Assembly: GCF_011170125.1 (NCBI RefSeq)
Contig: NZ_BLLN01000002.1
Span: forward strand, 839,501 to 903,500
Source: Streptomyces diastaticus subsp. diastaticus
GTDB taxonomy: Bacteria > Actinomycetota > Actinomycetes > Streptomycetales > Streptomycetaceae
Direction of reading: 5' to 3'
Length of the DNA stretch: 64,000 bases
This document shows positions 34,520 through 43,374 of this stretch, one piece after another (position 1 is the stretch's first letter; each line of letters opens with the position of its first letter). Both the position numbers and the translations under genes were made by a program. Under the pieces are notes generated by a model. That model was not told where the DNA came from, made no database searches, and saw only the letters and a program-made list of their open reading frames with translations.

Positions 34520-35047
34520 GTGAGCATCGACCCGTCCTCCATTCCGAATTTCGGGGGCAAGCCCGAACCGCAGGCAGCAGGACCGGCGGGCCCCGTCGTC
34601 CCCGACCAGGATCTGGTCAAGCAGCTGCTGGACCAGATGGAGCTCAAGTACGTCGTCGACGACGAGGGTGACCTCGCGGCGCCGTGGGAGGAGTTCCGCA
34701 CCTACTTCATGTTCCGCGGTGAGGGTGACCAGCAGGTCTTCTCGGTGCGGACGTTCTACGACCGGCCGCACAAGATCGACGACAAGCCGAAGCTGCTGGA
34801 GTCGATCGACGACTGGAACCGCCGCACCCTGTGGCCGAAGCTCTACACCCACACCCACGACGACGGCACGGTCCGCCTCATCGGCGAGGCCCAGATGCTG
34901 ATCGGCACCGGTGTGGCCCTGGAGCACTTCGTCTCCTCCACCGTCAGCTGGGTCCGCGCGGCCATCGAGTTCGACCGCTGGCTGGTCGAGCAGCTGGGCC
35001 TGGAGTCGGAGGTCGACTCGGCCGAGCCCAAGAACGACGAGGAGTAG
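34520..35047 (+). CDS. YbjN-domain protein
   Basis: A 175-residue protein with a YbjN/T3SS-chaperone-like fold. Its core runs from LVKQLLDQMELKYVVDDEGDL to about residue 160, with FYDRPHKIDDKPKLLESIDDWNRRTLWPKLY as the most conserved stretch. YbjN proteins are small cytosolic modulators of unknown mechanism, common in streptomycetes. GTG 34520 has GAAGGGA eight bases upstream. It is bounded by hairpins on both sides, so it is a single-gene unit. Confidence 0.88.
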   Translation: MSIDPSSIPNFGGKPEPQAAGPAGPVVPDQDLVKQLLDQMELKYVVDDEGDLAAPWEEFRTYFMFRGEGDQQVFSVRTFYDRPHKIDDKPKLLESIDDWNRRTLWPKLYTHTHDDGTVRLIGEAQMLIGTGVALEHFVSSTVSWVRAAIEFDRWLVEQLGLESEVDSAEPKNDEE

Positions 35048-35074
35048 GGGGCGCCCCCTCCCGCCCCACGGCAC

Positions 35075-35112
35075 CCCGGAGCCCGTCCCGCACTCCAGCG
35101 GGGCGGGCTCCG
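35075..35112 (+). terminator. Hairpin terminator after the YbjN-domain gene
   Basis: A 16-bp stem (CCGGAGCCCGTCCCGC with its complement, one T-G wobble) around a 6-base loop, 28 bases after the stop codon. Confidence 0.8.
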
Positions 35113-35590
35113 GCGCGTCCGCCCGGCGGCCTCCCTCCCGGTACCGCCCGGCCAGCTCCGCCACCGTCCGCGCCACCGCCGCGTCCGGCTCCCCGGCACT
35201 CTCGACGGCCTCGCCCCCGAGGAGCATCGGCAGCAGCTCCACCGCCCGGGGCGACACGCGCACCACCGCCGTCTTCCGGCGCACCGCCGCCGCCAGCCGC
35301 TCCGCCGACCGCGCCCAGTACGCCGCCGACCCGTACCCCTCGGGCCGCGCGAACCGCGTACCGGTCACCTCCGCCTCGGCCGGCCGCGCGATCCGGTACG
35401 TCCGCACCGGCCCGTCCGCCCGCTCGCCGGAGGCGGCGACCAGGTACCACAGGCCGCCCTTGAGGACGATCCCCAGCGGGCACAGCTCCCGGCGCACCTC
35501 ACCCCGCCACCGCCGGTGGCGCGCCCGCACCACCCGCGACCCCTCCGAGGGCTCACCGGCTCCGGCTCGTACACGGCGCGGCACGGAGAA
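35113..35590 (-). pseudogene. Fragment of a WYL-domain transcriptional regulator
   Basis: A minus-strand frame encodes a recognisable WYL-domain C-terminus: RHRRWRGEVRRELCPLGIVL, LWYLVAASGERADG, RTYRIARPAEAEVTGTRFARP and GYGSAAYWARSAERL. The usual N-terminal helix-turn-helix (about 100 residues) is missing. There is no stop in frame before the YbjN gene, so the frame reads through it. It looks like a truncated remnant rather than a working regulator; boundaries are approximate. Confidence 0.65.
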
Positions 35591-35764
35591 CGGAAGGGCG
35601 CGTACCGGTTTGCTCACGGGGTGGGGTGAGCGGGGGGCGAGGGTGGCGTGGCGGACGCGCGAAGGCCCGCGGAACGACCCCGCGCGCCCAGTGCGCCGTG
35701 CGCCGCCCCCGCACGCCCCTGCGCCGGGGGCCCGTGGCTGCCGCACTCCGGCGACACTCTGAGG

Positions 35765-36202
35765 ATGGCTGTCACTCATCCCGGTGCGGAGTCGGCGTCC
35801 GTCTCCTTCACCGACCTCTTCCGGAACCCGCGCGGCGTCGCGGCGAGGGCCGCGACCGCGGGCCGGCTGCGCCTCACCCTCCAGGACGCGCCGGACCTGG
35901 TGCTGACCACGGCATCGGTGGCCGAGATCGCCGAGAAGAACCTGACCACGGCCTCCCGCCTCTTCCTCGCCCTGCTGAAGCAGAAGGACGGCGCCGAGTC
36001 CCTCCAGGCGGCCCTCCCCGAGGTCTTCCCCTGGTCCCGCCACCTCGACGCCCGAGAGGCCCGCGCCTTCACCCGCGAACTCCTCGAATCCCTTTCCGAC
36101 GCCGCCGAGTTGAGCACGGGGGACGGGGTCCGCCGGGCGGTCGTGTCGTGGCGGGCCATCGCGCGGGGGAAGGCCGAGTCGAGGGGCCGGGACCGACCCT
36201 GA
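35765..36202 (+). CDS. Phd/YefM-like antitoxin-type protein without visible toxin
   Basis: A 145-residue protein resembling streptomycete prevent-host-death-type proteins. It has a short N-terminal FTDLFRNPRGVAARAATAGRL strand-helix, LVLTTASVAEIAEKNLTTASRLF, and a helical C-terminal part with ALPEVFPWSRHLDAREARAF. Family members often sit next to a small toxin gene; none is found here. ATG 35765 begins the conserved region but lacks a Shine-Dalgarno sequence, so translation may be leaderless. The last 12 residues diverge from the family end. Confidence 0.65.
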   Translation: MAVTHPGAESASVSFTDLFRNPRGVAARAATAGRLRLTLQDAPDLVLTTASVAEIAEKNLTTASRLFLALLKQKDGAESLQAALPEVFPWSRHLDAREARAFTRELLESLSDAAELSTGDGVRRAVVSWRAIARGKAESRGRDRP

Positions 36203-36360
36203 CCAGCCGCTTCACGCGCGCGGTGGTCAGTCGCTCCCGGCGCCCTCGGGCGGTGCGGCGTCGGCCACGGTGTCCCGCACCTCGTCGCGGATGAGCGTGC
36301 GGCCCGGTCCCTCGTGGCCGCGCGAGAACACCGGCTCGTTCCGGGCGCCGGACTCCTGCA

Positions 36361-37542
36361 TCACCTGGCCCTCAGCCGCGCCAGCCGTTCCGCCGCCTCG
36401 CTCAGTACCTCGTCCTTCTTGCAGAAGGCGAAGCGGACGAAGGGGGAGCCGGCGGTCTTGTCGTCGTAGAAGACGGCGTTGGGGATGGCGACGACGCCGG
36501 CGCGGGCCGGGAGGTGGCGGCAGAAGTCGATGCCGTCGGTGTGGCCGAGAGGGCGGACGTCGGTGGTGATGAAGTACGTGCCCGAGGGGCGGAAGACGCC
36601 GAAGCCCGCGGCGGCGAGGCCCTCGGTGAGCAGGGCGCGCTTGGCCCGCAGGGAGGCGCGCAGGTCGTCGTAGTAGGCGTCGGGCAGGCGCAGGGCCTCG
36701 GCGATGGCGTACTGGAAGGGGCCGGCCGAGACGAAGGTGAGGAACTGCTTGGCCGAGCGGACGGCGGAGACCAGGGCGGGGGTGGAGGTCACCCAGCCGA
36801 CCTTCCAGCCGGTGAACGAGTAGGTCTTCCCGCTGGACGAGATGGTGACGGTGCGCTCCCGCATCCCCGGGAAGGAGGCGAGGGGCAGGTGGGCGCCGTC
36901 CAGGACGAGGTGTTCGTAGACCTCGTCGGTGACGACCAGGAGGTCGCGCTCGACGGCGAGCCGGGCGACGGCGGCGAGTTCGTCGCGGGTCAGCACGGTG
37001 CCGGTGGGATTGTGCGGGGTGTTGAGCAGGATGAGGCGGGTGCGCGGGGTGACGGCGTCGCGCAGCTCGTCGAGGTCGAGCCGGAAGGTGCCGGTCCCGG
37101 CGTCGGGGCGGAGCTGGACGGGGACGCGGGCGCCCCCGGCCAGCGCGATGGAGGCGGCGTACGAGTCGTAGTACGGCTCCAGGGCGATCACCTCGTCGCC
37201 GGGCTCGACCAGGGCCAGCAGGGAGGCGGCGATGGCCTCGGTGGCGCCGGCGGTGACCAGGACCTCGGTGTCGGGGTCGTAGGTGAGGCCGTAGCGGTGC
37301 TGCTGGTGCTCGGCGACGGCCTGGCGCAGCTCCGGGATGCCGGGGCCGGGCGGGTACTGGTTGCCGAGGCCGTCGCGCAGGGCGCGGACCGCGGCTTCGC
37401 GGACCTCCTCGGGACCGTCGGTGTCGGGGAAGCCCTGGCCGAGGTTGATGGCGCCGGTGGACTGGGCCAGGGCCGACATCTCGGCGAAGACCGTGGTGCC
37501 GAATTCGGCCAGCCTGCGGTTGAGGAGGGGCCTGTCGTTCAT
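36361..37542 (-). CDS. PLP-dependent aminotransferase (class I, DapC/KAT-like)
   Basis: A 393-residue fold-type I aminotransferase. Hallmarks are INLGQGFPDTDGP near the start, the NTPHNPTGTVLT turn, VVTDEVYEHLV with the cofactor Asp/Tyr, the catalytic Lys in SSSGKTYSFTGWKVGW (near 238), and the C-terminal Arg region FVRFAFCKK. It matches the group that includes N-succinyldiaminopimelate aminotransferase and kynurenine/glutamine transaminases. It may supply lysine/cell-wall precursors or salvage keto acids. Start ATG 37542. It stands alone. Confidence 0.9.
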   Translation of the reverse strand: MNDRPLLNRRLAEFGTTVFAEMSALAQSTGAINLGQGFPDTDGPEEVREAAVRALRDGLGNQYPPGPGIPELRQAVAEHQQHRYGLTYDPDTEVLVTAGATEAIAASLLALVEPGDEVIALEPYYDSYAASIALAGGARVPVQLRPDAGTGTFRLDLDELRDAVTPRTRLILLNTPHNPTGTVLTRDELAAVARLAVERDLLVVTDEVYEHLVLDGAHLPLASFPGMRERTVTISSSGKTYSFTGWKVGWVTSTPALVSAVRSAKQFLTFVSAGPFQYAIAEALRLPDAYYDDLRASLRAKRALLTEGLAAAGFGVFRPSGTYFITTDVRPLGHTDGIDFCRHLPARAGVVAIPNAVFYDDKTAGSPFVRFAFCKKDEVLSEAAERLARLRAR

Positions 37543-37779
37543 GGTGTTCCGCCGTCCGTCGCGCCCTGTCCGGCGTGCCGGACCCGTGCCGAGCGGCCAT
37601 TGTGCCAGGCGGGGGCGGGGCCGGGCGGGGGCCTGGGGCGGGGCGCGGGGCGCGGACGCCGGGAGCGCCGCGACTCCGCTTCGGGGGGCGGGGCGTCGTG
37701 AGGGGGGAACGAGTCACAGGGGCCGTGGGTGGATGAGGAGACGGGGCGGCGCAGGCGTCGCCGTTCCGGTCCGGGCCCG

Positions 37780-37938
37780 TCGAGGGATACCTGCCGGGGG
37801 CTGCGGCGGCGGGGGCGGCTGGCGGAACGGCGCCTCGTCCGGCGGGGGGAACAAATGCGGAGGCGGGTCGTCCTGCGAGTGGTGGTGGTGGTGGCGGCGG
37901 TGGCAGGGGTGGCGGGGGTGGGCGGGGGCGGCTGACGC
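37780..37938 (+). pseudogene. Degenerate copy of the Gly-rich protein tail
   Basis: In one frame this reads GCGGGGGWRNGASSGGG then CGGGSSCE, closely matching the tail of the intact gene at 38142 (GCGGGGGWWDSGSSDGG and CGGGSSCGGGG). A frameshift follows, after which Gly codons continue in the next frame to a TGA. It lacks the membrane segment. It is probably a truncated tandem duplicate. Confidence 0.6.
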
Positions 37939-38141
37939 GCGCCACCGGTCGTACGGGGTCCGGCGTCCGGCGCGCCCGTCCCGCGCGCGGCGGGGCGGAG
38001 CGCGGGCGCGCGAACCTCTGGAGTTCCTCAACTCCGCTTTGGGTGGTGGGCGGAGGGGGGACCGTCAAGGCGAACCCGCCGCGTCGGGCCGCCCGCGACC
38101 GGAAGACCGGCGGGAGGCTCCGGCGGGCACGGGGGACGGGG

Positions 38142-38459
38142 ATGACTACGGGGAGGGCCGGGATGTTCGTATTCGCGGGATTCGTGCTGGTCGGGGTGGT
38201 GTGCGTGATCGCGGCGCGGCGGAGCAAGGCGCAGGCGAAGCGGCGCGGGCGCCGGTCCGGCGGCGGCTCCTACTCGGGGGGCGGCGCCACCGGCGGGGGC
38301 TGCGGCGGCGGGGGCGGCTGGTGGGACAGCGGTTCGTCGGACGGCGGTTCTTCGGGCGGCGGTTCGTCGGACGGCGGATCGTCCGGCGGAGGCCACAGCT
38401 GCGGCGGCGGTTCGTCCTGCGGTGGTGGTGGGGGCGGAGGCTGCGGAGGCGGCAGCTGA
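38142..38459 (+). CDS. Small membrane protein with Gly/Ser/Cys-rich tail
   Basis: A 105-residue protein with one membrane segment (about 7-23, MFVFAGFVLVGVVCVIAA), a basic patch (RRSKAQAKRRGRR) and a tail of about 70 residues almost wholly Gly/Ser with six Cys and two Trp. The positive-inside rule puts the tail in the cytoplasm if the basic patch is inside. Low-complexity tails of this kind are common in streptomycete DUF-type proteins; function unknown. ATG 38142 was chosen at the start of the membrane segment, with a GGGGGACGGGG purine run before it. A partial second copy lies just upstream at 37780. Confidence 0.65.
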   Translation: MTTGRAGMFVFAGFVLVGVVCVIAARRSKAQAKRRGRRSGGGSYSGGGATGGGCGGGGGWWDSGSSDGGSSGGGSSDGGSSGGGHSCGGGSSCGGGGGGGCGGGS

Positions 38460-38485
38460 CGCGGCGCCCGCTCGCACGGGGCGGC

Positions 38486-38509
38486 CGGTCCGGGCGCACG
38501 CCCGGACCG
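38486..38509 (+). terminator. Hairpin terminator after the Gly-rich gene
   Basis: CGGTCCGGGC pairs perfectly with GCCCGGACCG around a 4-base loop, 26 bases after the stop. Confidence 0.7.
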
Positions 38510-38890
38510 CGCACGCCGGATCGCGTACGCCCCCGCGTCCGGGGGCCCGGCTCGCACAGCGGAGCGCGGGCGCGGGCCCCGGGGGCGTGACGGTGGTCCG
38601 GGGAAATCGATTCGCCTGCCAGGAGCGGGAATTGGGGCGCGGGAGACGTGTGGGGCGGTGACGCCGCCGAGGTTGCGGGTGTAGGTGGTTGAACGGTTGA
38701 GCTATTTCACCCCCGGGGGGATGACAACCCTCTGTGGTCAGGTAAAAACGCTGTGGCGCCAAGTCGGTTCGTGATTCCCTCGAATCCGTCCATACAGCCC
38801 CCCGGACCTTCGCCGGCCGCGTCCTGATCCACGCACTCCGCGTTCCCGTGAGGGGCGGCCACCCATCCCTGCGTGTTGCGGAGCCGAGTC
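38510..38890. other. Intergenic region with AT-richer promoter zone
   Basis: About 380 bases without a gene. The part from 38685 to 38785 is clearly less GC-rich (TTGAACGGTTGAGCTATTTC and GGTCAGGTAAAAACG) and is the likely promoter zone of the DUF2617 gene. No individual element is certain. Confidence 0.45.
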
Positions 38891-39436
38891 ATGCTCACGA
38901 CCCTCAAGACCGTCTACACCGATACGCGTGCGTCCGACCTCGCCTGGGCTCTGGGCCGCGAGCCCTTGCCCGCCCTCGCCACCCTCGATCTCCGCCTCGG
39001 CGGCAACGCCTTGCAGCTCAGGCTGCTCGGCGCCTCCCATCAGGTGCTGCTGGAGCAGGAGCGCGGCGTCTGCTCGGAGACCGTGGCCTGCATCCCCGGC
39101 AGCAAGAGTCCGCTGCCGGTCGGCGTCTCCGAGCGCGTCGGCGACTGGGAGTACGCGTTCTCGGCGCGCGTCGAGGTGATGACGCCGAGCGCCTTCTCCG
39201 GGCGTGCCCAGGAGCTGCTCGCCCTCGTCGCCGACCACCCGCACGGCCTCGCCGGGGTCTTCCCCGGCAGTCCCGACGCCTTCACGGCGCTCATCGCCCA
39301 GTGGCGTGACGGCCAGATGCACTGGCGGACCTGGCACGCCTACCCCGAGGAGGGGCAACTCGTCGTCACCCGCTCGCGGGCGGGTGCGCGCAGTGCCCGC
39401 CGGGTGCGCGAGTCGGCTGAGGCCGCCCGCGGCTGA
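38891..39436 (+). CDS. DUF2617 family protein
   Basis: A 181-residue cytosolic protein matching streptomycete DUF2617 by its opening LTTLKTVYTDTRASDLAWAL and the LLGASHQVLLE and WRTWHAYPEEGQLVVTRS segments. It has no membrane segment. The family has no established function. It sits just upstream of the membrane spermidine-synthase-like gene, an arrangement I remember as conserved in the genus, which suggests a shared process. ATG 38891 has GGAG eight bases upstream. Confidence 0.85.
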   Translation: MLTTLKTVYTDTRASDLAWALGREPLPALATLDLRLGGNALQLRLLGASHQVLLEQERGVCSETVACIPGSKSPLPVGVSERVGDWEYAFSARVEVMTPSAFSGRAQELLALVADHPHGLAGVFPGSPDAFTALIAQWRDGQMHWRTWHAYPEEGQLVVTRSRAGARSARRVRESAEAARG

Positions 39437-39659
39437 GCCGCCTCGCGGGGCGCGGGGGTCCTGCGAGGCGGGGTGTCCCCCCGGGGGTGCGTCACCCGGG
39501 GGGAGGGTGTCCGAGTGTCCGATGGAGTGCGCGGGGCGCGCGGTGAGTCCGCGTGCGCGGGACGGGGCGACCGTGTGCGCTCACGCCCGCTCTCCGCTCC
39601 CCGGGCACTCTTGCGAGTGACGGGGCGTGTCGTCGTGGTGACGTAGCGTTCACCGGGTG

Positions 39660-41324
39660 ATGGAACCCGTAGCCCCGACCCGGCCCGCGCCAGGAGCAGA
39701 ACGTGCTTCACGGGGGAGGGAGTTCAGCAGCGGGCTGCCGGTGGGCCCGGGGGCCGCGCGGCTGCTGGTGCTCGCCACCGTCTTCGTCTGCGCCGCCTGC
39801 GGCCTGGTCTACGAGCTCGAACTGGTCGCCCTGGCCTCGTACCTGATGGGCGATTCGGTCACCCAGGCCTCCGTGGTGCTCTCCGTGATGGTCTTCGCGA
39901 TGGGCGTGGGGGCGCTGCTGGCGAAACGACTCCGCTGCCGCGCGGCACTGGGATTCGGCGTGGTCGAGGCGATCCTCGCGTTGGTCGGCGGGGTGAGCGC
40001 GCTGGCGCTCTACGCCTCCTTCGCCTGGTCCCCGGAGTGGTTCGCCGGGGGGCCCGGCGGCGCCCGGTTCCTGATGGTGGCCTTCTCCCTGCTGATCGGC
40101 GTGCTGATCGGCGCGGAGGTGCCGCTGCTGATGGAGATGATGCAGCGGATCCGGCGGCAGGACGCGGGTGGCGCCGTCGCCGACCTCTTCGCCGCCGACT
40201 ACGTGGGCGCCCTCGTCGGCGGCCTCGCCTTCCCCTTCCTGCTGCTGCCGCTCCTCGGCCAGCTCACCGGTGCCCTGCTGACCGGCGCCGTCAACGCCTT
40301 CGCCGGGGGCGCGCTGGTGCTCGGCCTGTTCGGCCGGGACCTGTCCCGGCGCTCCCGGCGGCTGCTGGTCCTGCTCAACGTCGCGGTCCTCGCCCTGCTC
40401 GGCACCGCCGCCGTCCTCGTCGGCGACTTCGAGGACGCGGCCCGCCGTGCGATGTACGGGACGCAGGTCCGGGTCGCCGTGCAGAGCGAGGTCCAGGAGA
40501 TCGTCCTCACCGGCGGGCGCGGACCGAGCCTCGCCCTCTTCCTCGACGGGCGGCTGCGGGTCAGCGGCGCCGACGAGCACGGCTACCACGAGGCGCTGGT
40601 GCACCCCGCGATGGCCGGTCCGCACGACCGTGTCCTGATCCTCGGCGGCGGGGATGGGCTGGCCGCCCGGGAGGTCCTGCGCCACCCCGGCGTCCGCCGC
40701 GTCGACCTGGTCGAACTCGACCCGGCCGTCGTCGACCTGGCCCGCCGCGACCCGGGCCTCGCCACTCTCAACGACCATGCCTACGGCGACCCCCGGCTCC
40801 ACCCGGTCACCGCCGACGCCTTCGACTGGCTGCGGGCGGACCGCCCGGGCCCCGGCGGCGGGTACGACGTGATCGTCGCCGACCTGCCGCACCCCGGCAT
40901 CACCTCCAGCACCAAGCTGTACTCCGAGGAGTTCTTCGGCCTGGTGGCGCGGGCGCTGGCCCCCGGCGGCCGCCTCGCCGTCCACTCCGGCTCGCCGGTC
41001 GAGGGGCCCAGGACCTTCTGGACGGTCGACGCCACCGTGCGCGCGGCCGGGCTGCTCACCGTCCCCTACAGCGCCGCCGGGAACGACGGGGCCTTCGCCT
41101 TCGGCCCGGACCGGGCTCCACGGCACCACCCGAAGGCGCCCGACCGGGGATTCATCCTCGCCGGCCGGGAGCGCCCGCCGCTGACCCTGGCGCCCCCCGC
41201 TGACGGCGGGCCCCCGCTCACGCTGGACCGGGCCGCCCTGCGCGCGGGCGGGCTGGCCGCCGAGGCCACCCGGTTGCCGGACCTGCCGCCGTCCACCCTC
41301 AGCCATCCGCGCTACCCGCGATGA
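39660..41324 (+). CDS. Membrane-anchored spermidine synthase-like protein
   Basis: A 554-residue fusion. Residues 25-245 contain about seven membrane segments starting with [20 protein letters not shown]; residues 270-500 form a spermidine-synthase-type methyltransferase fold with [17 protein letters not shown] and [15 protein letters not shown]. The tail is Pro/Leu-rich. Related enzymes transfer aminopropyl groups from decarboxylated SAM. Here the catalytic motif, usually D-x-x-D-P, reads DLPHP with His 411 in place of the second Asp, so classical aminopropyl transfer may be lost. ATG 39660 or the adjacent GTG 39657 starts it; neither has a ribosome site. Confidence 0.88.
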   Translation: MEPVAPTRPAPGAERASRGREFSSGLPVGPGAARLLVLATVFVCAACGLVYELELVALASYLMGDSVTQASVVLSVMVFAMGVGALLAKRLRCRAALGFGVVEAILALVGGVSALALYASFAWSPEWFAGGPGGARFLMVAFSLLIGVLIGAEVPLLMEMMQRIRRQDAGGAVADLFAADYVGALVGGLAFPFLLLPLLGQLTGALLTGAVNAFAGGALVLGLFGRDLSRRSRRLLVLLNVAVLALLGTAAVLVGDFEDAARRAMYGTQVRVAVQSEVQEIVLTGGRGPSLALFLDGRLRVSGADEHGYHEALVHPAMAGPHDRVLILGGGDGLAAREVLRHPGVRRVDLVELDPAVVDLARRDPGLATLNDHAYGDPRLHPVTADAFDWLRADRPGPGGGYDVIVADLPHPGITSSTKLYSEEFFGLVARALAPGGRLAVHSGSPVEGPRTFWTVDATVRAAGLLTVPYSAAGNDGAFAFGPDRAPRHHPKAPDRGFILAGRERPPLTLAPPADGGPPLTLDRAALRAGGLAAEATRLPDLPPSTLSHPRYPR

Positions 41325-41463
41325 GCCCGGGGGCGGGTACGGGACGGCGGGGGCCGCGGACCCCGGGGCGGCCGGGGAACGGGCGGGCGGTGGAGGCTGC
41401 CGGGGCCCTTGCCCGCCGTCGACGGGGTACAGGACGGCGTCGGCGTGGGTAGGCTCGGCTGGC

Positions 41464-42450
41464 ATGGAGCATGAGGTGTTCGTCCCGGTGCCCGCCGAGG
41501 CCCTGCGCGCCGCGCTGCGGGCCCCCGCGACAGCCGTCCGCGGCGTGCCCGGCCTCCACCCCGAGCCGGCCGCCGACGGCGACGCCAAGACGGCGCGGGG
41601 TGCCGGGAGCGCCCTGGCCGGACGGCTGCGGCTGCGGCTGGACGGGCGCACCATCACCTACCGGGGCACCCTGCGGCTGACCACCGAGGCCGACGGCACC
41701 TACGTCTTCGAGGCCGAGGGCGACGAGGCGCGCGGCACGGGCCACGGGCAGGCCACCGTGCGGCTCCGGCTCGTCCCGGCGGAGGGCGGCACCCGGGTGG
41801 GGCTGGACGTGCGGGCCCGCGTCGAGGGCCGGGGCGCCCGGCTCGACCCGTCGGCCGCCGAGCGGGGGGTGCGCGCACTGCTCACCCAGGCGGTGGAAGC
41901 CCTCGCCGGGGAGACGGGCCGGCCGGGCGCCGGCTCCGGGCAGGGCGCGTCGGGCGCGGGCGGGGACGCCGCGGTGCTCCCGGACTCACCGGCCGGCGGT
42001 GCTCCCGCGGCCGGGCCGGAGGCGGCGGGGCGCGGCGAGCGGGCCGACGAGCCCGGCACCGAGGAGGCGGCCGACGCCGCCTCGGCCGCGCCCACCCCGG
42101 ACGACGAGGACGAGATCACCCCCGAGGAACTGGCGGCGGCGATCCACAGCCGGGACGGCGCGGAGGACGAGGACCACTTCGACGAGGACGAGGTCGACCT
42201 CGACGAGGAGGTCGAGGAGGTCATCGAGGTGCCCGACATCGAGCCCGCCGAGGCCGCCCACGCCCGGCGCACGATGATCGGCCGCAGCGCCGAGGAGGTC
42301 GACCACGCCCCGCCACGCGGCCGTTACGCCCCCGTCCCCGCCCCGACCGCGACCACCACCTCCGCCACCCTGCGCTGGGCCGCGCCGGCCGCCGCCCTGG
42401 TGGTGGCCTCGGCGGTGGTGGTCGGCCGGGCGCTGCGCCGCCGCTCGTAG
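41464..42450 (+). CDS. SRPBCC/CoxG-like domain protein with acidic linker and C-terminal anchor
   Basis: A 328-residue protein. The first 150 residues form a START-like SRPBCC domain resembling CoxG (EVFVPVPAEALRAAL, VRGVPGLHP, TEADGTYVFEAEG). It continues into a Gly/Ala linker and a strongly acidic stretch (about 215-270). One membrane segment near the end (about 305-322) is followed by LRRRS, indicating tail anchoring with the SRPBCC domain in the cytoplasm. It would bind a hydrophobic ligand at the membrane; the ligand is unknown. Start ATG 41464. Confidence 0.78.
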   Translation: MEHEVFVPVPAEALRAALRAPATAVRGVPGLHPEPAADGDAKTARGAGSALAGRLRLRLDGRTITYRGTLRLTTEADGTYVFEAEGDEARGTGHGQATVRLRLVPAEGGTRVGLDVRARVEGRGARLDPSAAERGVRALLTQAVEALAGETGRPGAGSGQGASGAGGDAAVLPDSPAGGAPAAGPEAAGRGERADEPGTEEAADAASAAPTPDDEDEITPEELAAAIHSRDGAEDEDHFDEDEVDLDEEVEEVIEVPDIEPAEAAHARRTMIGRSAEEVDHAPPRGRYAPVPAPTATTTSATLRWAAPAAALVVASAVVVGRALRRRS

Positions 42451-42520
42451 GCGGCCCTGGTTCACCCGCGCGGAGCCCGCCGCGCATGTGGAGGCCGGGA
42501 CCACCCTCTAGGGTCGAGGC

Positions 42521-43321
42521 GTGAGTACTGAGGATGTGGTGAGGCTCGCCGCGGGCGAGGCCGAGGTGTCGGTGGACGCGGGCGACGGCGGACGGCTGTC
42601 GAGTCTGCGGATCGGCGGGGTGGAACTGCTGCGCCAGGGTGCCGGGTTCGGCAGCTTCCCGATGGTGCCGTGGTGCGGCCGGGTGGCCGAGGGCCGGTTC
42701 CGGGACGGTGCCGAGGTGTGGCAACTGCCGTTGAACGACCCGCCCCACGCGATCCACGGCACCGGACGCGAAATGCCCTGGAAGGTGGCCCTGGCCTCCG
42801 GGACCGAGACCGTCCTCACCTGCGAACTGGGTGAGCCGTGGCCCTACCCGGGCCGGGTGACGCAGCGGATCGCCCTGGAGGACGGCGCGCTGACGCTCTC
42901 CATGGGCGTCGAGGCGTACGAGAGTTCCTTCCCTGCGCAGATCGGCTGGCACCCCTGGTTCCTCCGGGACCTCGGCCGCGGCGGCGAGGGCGCGCGGCTG
43001 GAGTTCGACGCGGCCTGGCAGGAGGAGCGCGGCGGCGACCACCTGCCGACGGGCCGGCGGATCGCGCCGCTCCCCGGTCCCTGGGACGACTGCTTCGGTA
43101 TGCCGGACGGGGTCGACGTGAAGGTGGTCTGGCCCGGTGAGCTGGAGCTGACGGTCGCCTCCCGCGAGCAGTGGGTGGTGGTCTACGACGAGCAGGCCGA
43201 GGCCGTCTGCGTGGAGCCCCAGACCGGCCCGCCCAACGGCCTCAACACCCTCCCCCGCCTGGTCACGCAGCTCGACCCGCTGGAGGCGTCGACGACCTGG
43301 AGCTGGCGGCGGCTGGGCTGA
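42521..43321 (+). CDS. Aldose 1-epimerase family protein
   Basis: A 266-residue galactose-mutarotase-like protein. It has the beta-sandwich pattern GGRLSSLRIGGVELL, PMVPWCGRVAEGRF, HAIHGTGREMPW with a catalytic-type His, QIGWHPWFLR with the second His, and VCVEPQTGPPNGLN with the Glu base. These features support real mutarotase or hexose-6-phosphate epimerase activity. GTG 42521 begins it. It is followed closely by pyrE, whose own promoter lies in the gap. Confidence 0.88.
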   Translation: MSTEDVVRLAAGEAEVSVDAGDGGRLSSLRIGGVELLRQGAGFGSFPMVPWCGRVAEGRFRDGAEVWQLPLNDPPHAIHGTGREMPWKVALASGTETVLTCELGEPWPYPGRVTQRIALEDGALTLSMGVEAYESSFPAQIGWHPWFLRDLGRGGEGARLEFDAAWQEERGGDHLPTGRRIAPLPGPWDDCFGMPDGVDVKVVWPGELELTVASREQWVVVYDEQAEAVCVEPQTGPPNGLNTLPRLVTQLDPLEASTTWSWRRLG

Positions 43322-43361
43322 GGGGCGGCGGACCGGGCGGGGCGGCCGCACCCCCCGCCCG

Positions 43362-43367
43362 TAAAAT
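43362..43367 (+). promoter_or_regulatory. Candidate -10 element for leaderless pyrE
   Basis: TAAAAT lies seven bases before the pyrE ATG and there is no Shine-Dalgarno sequence, so transcription probably begins at the start codon. The AT-rich hexamer stands out from GC-rich surroundings. Confidence 0.6.
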
Positions 43368-43374
43368 TCCCCGT

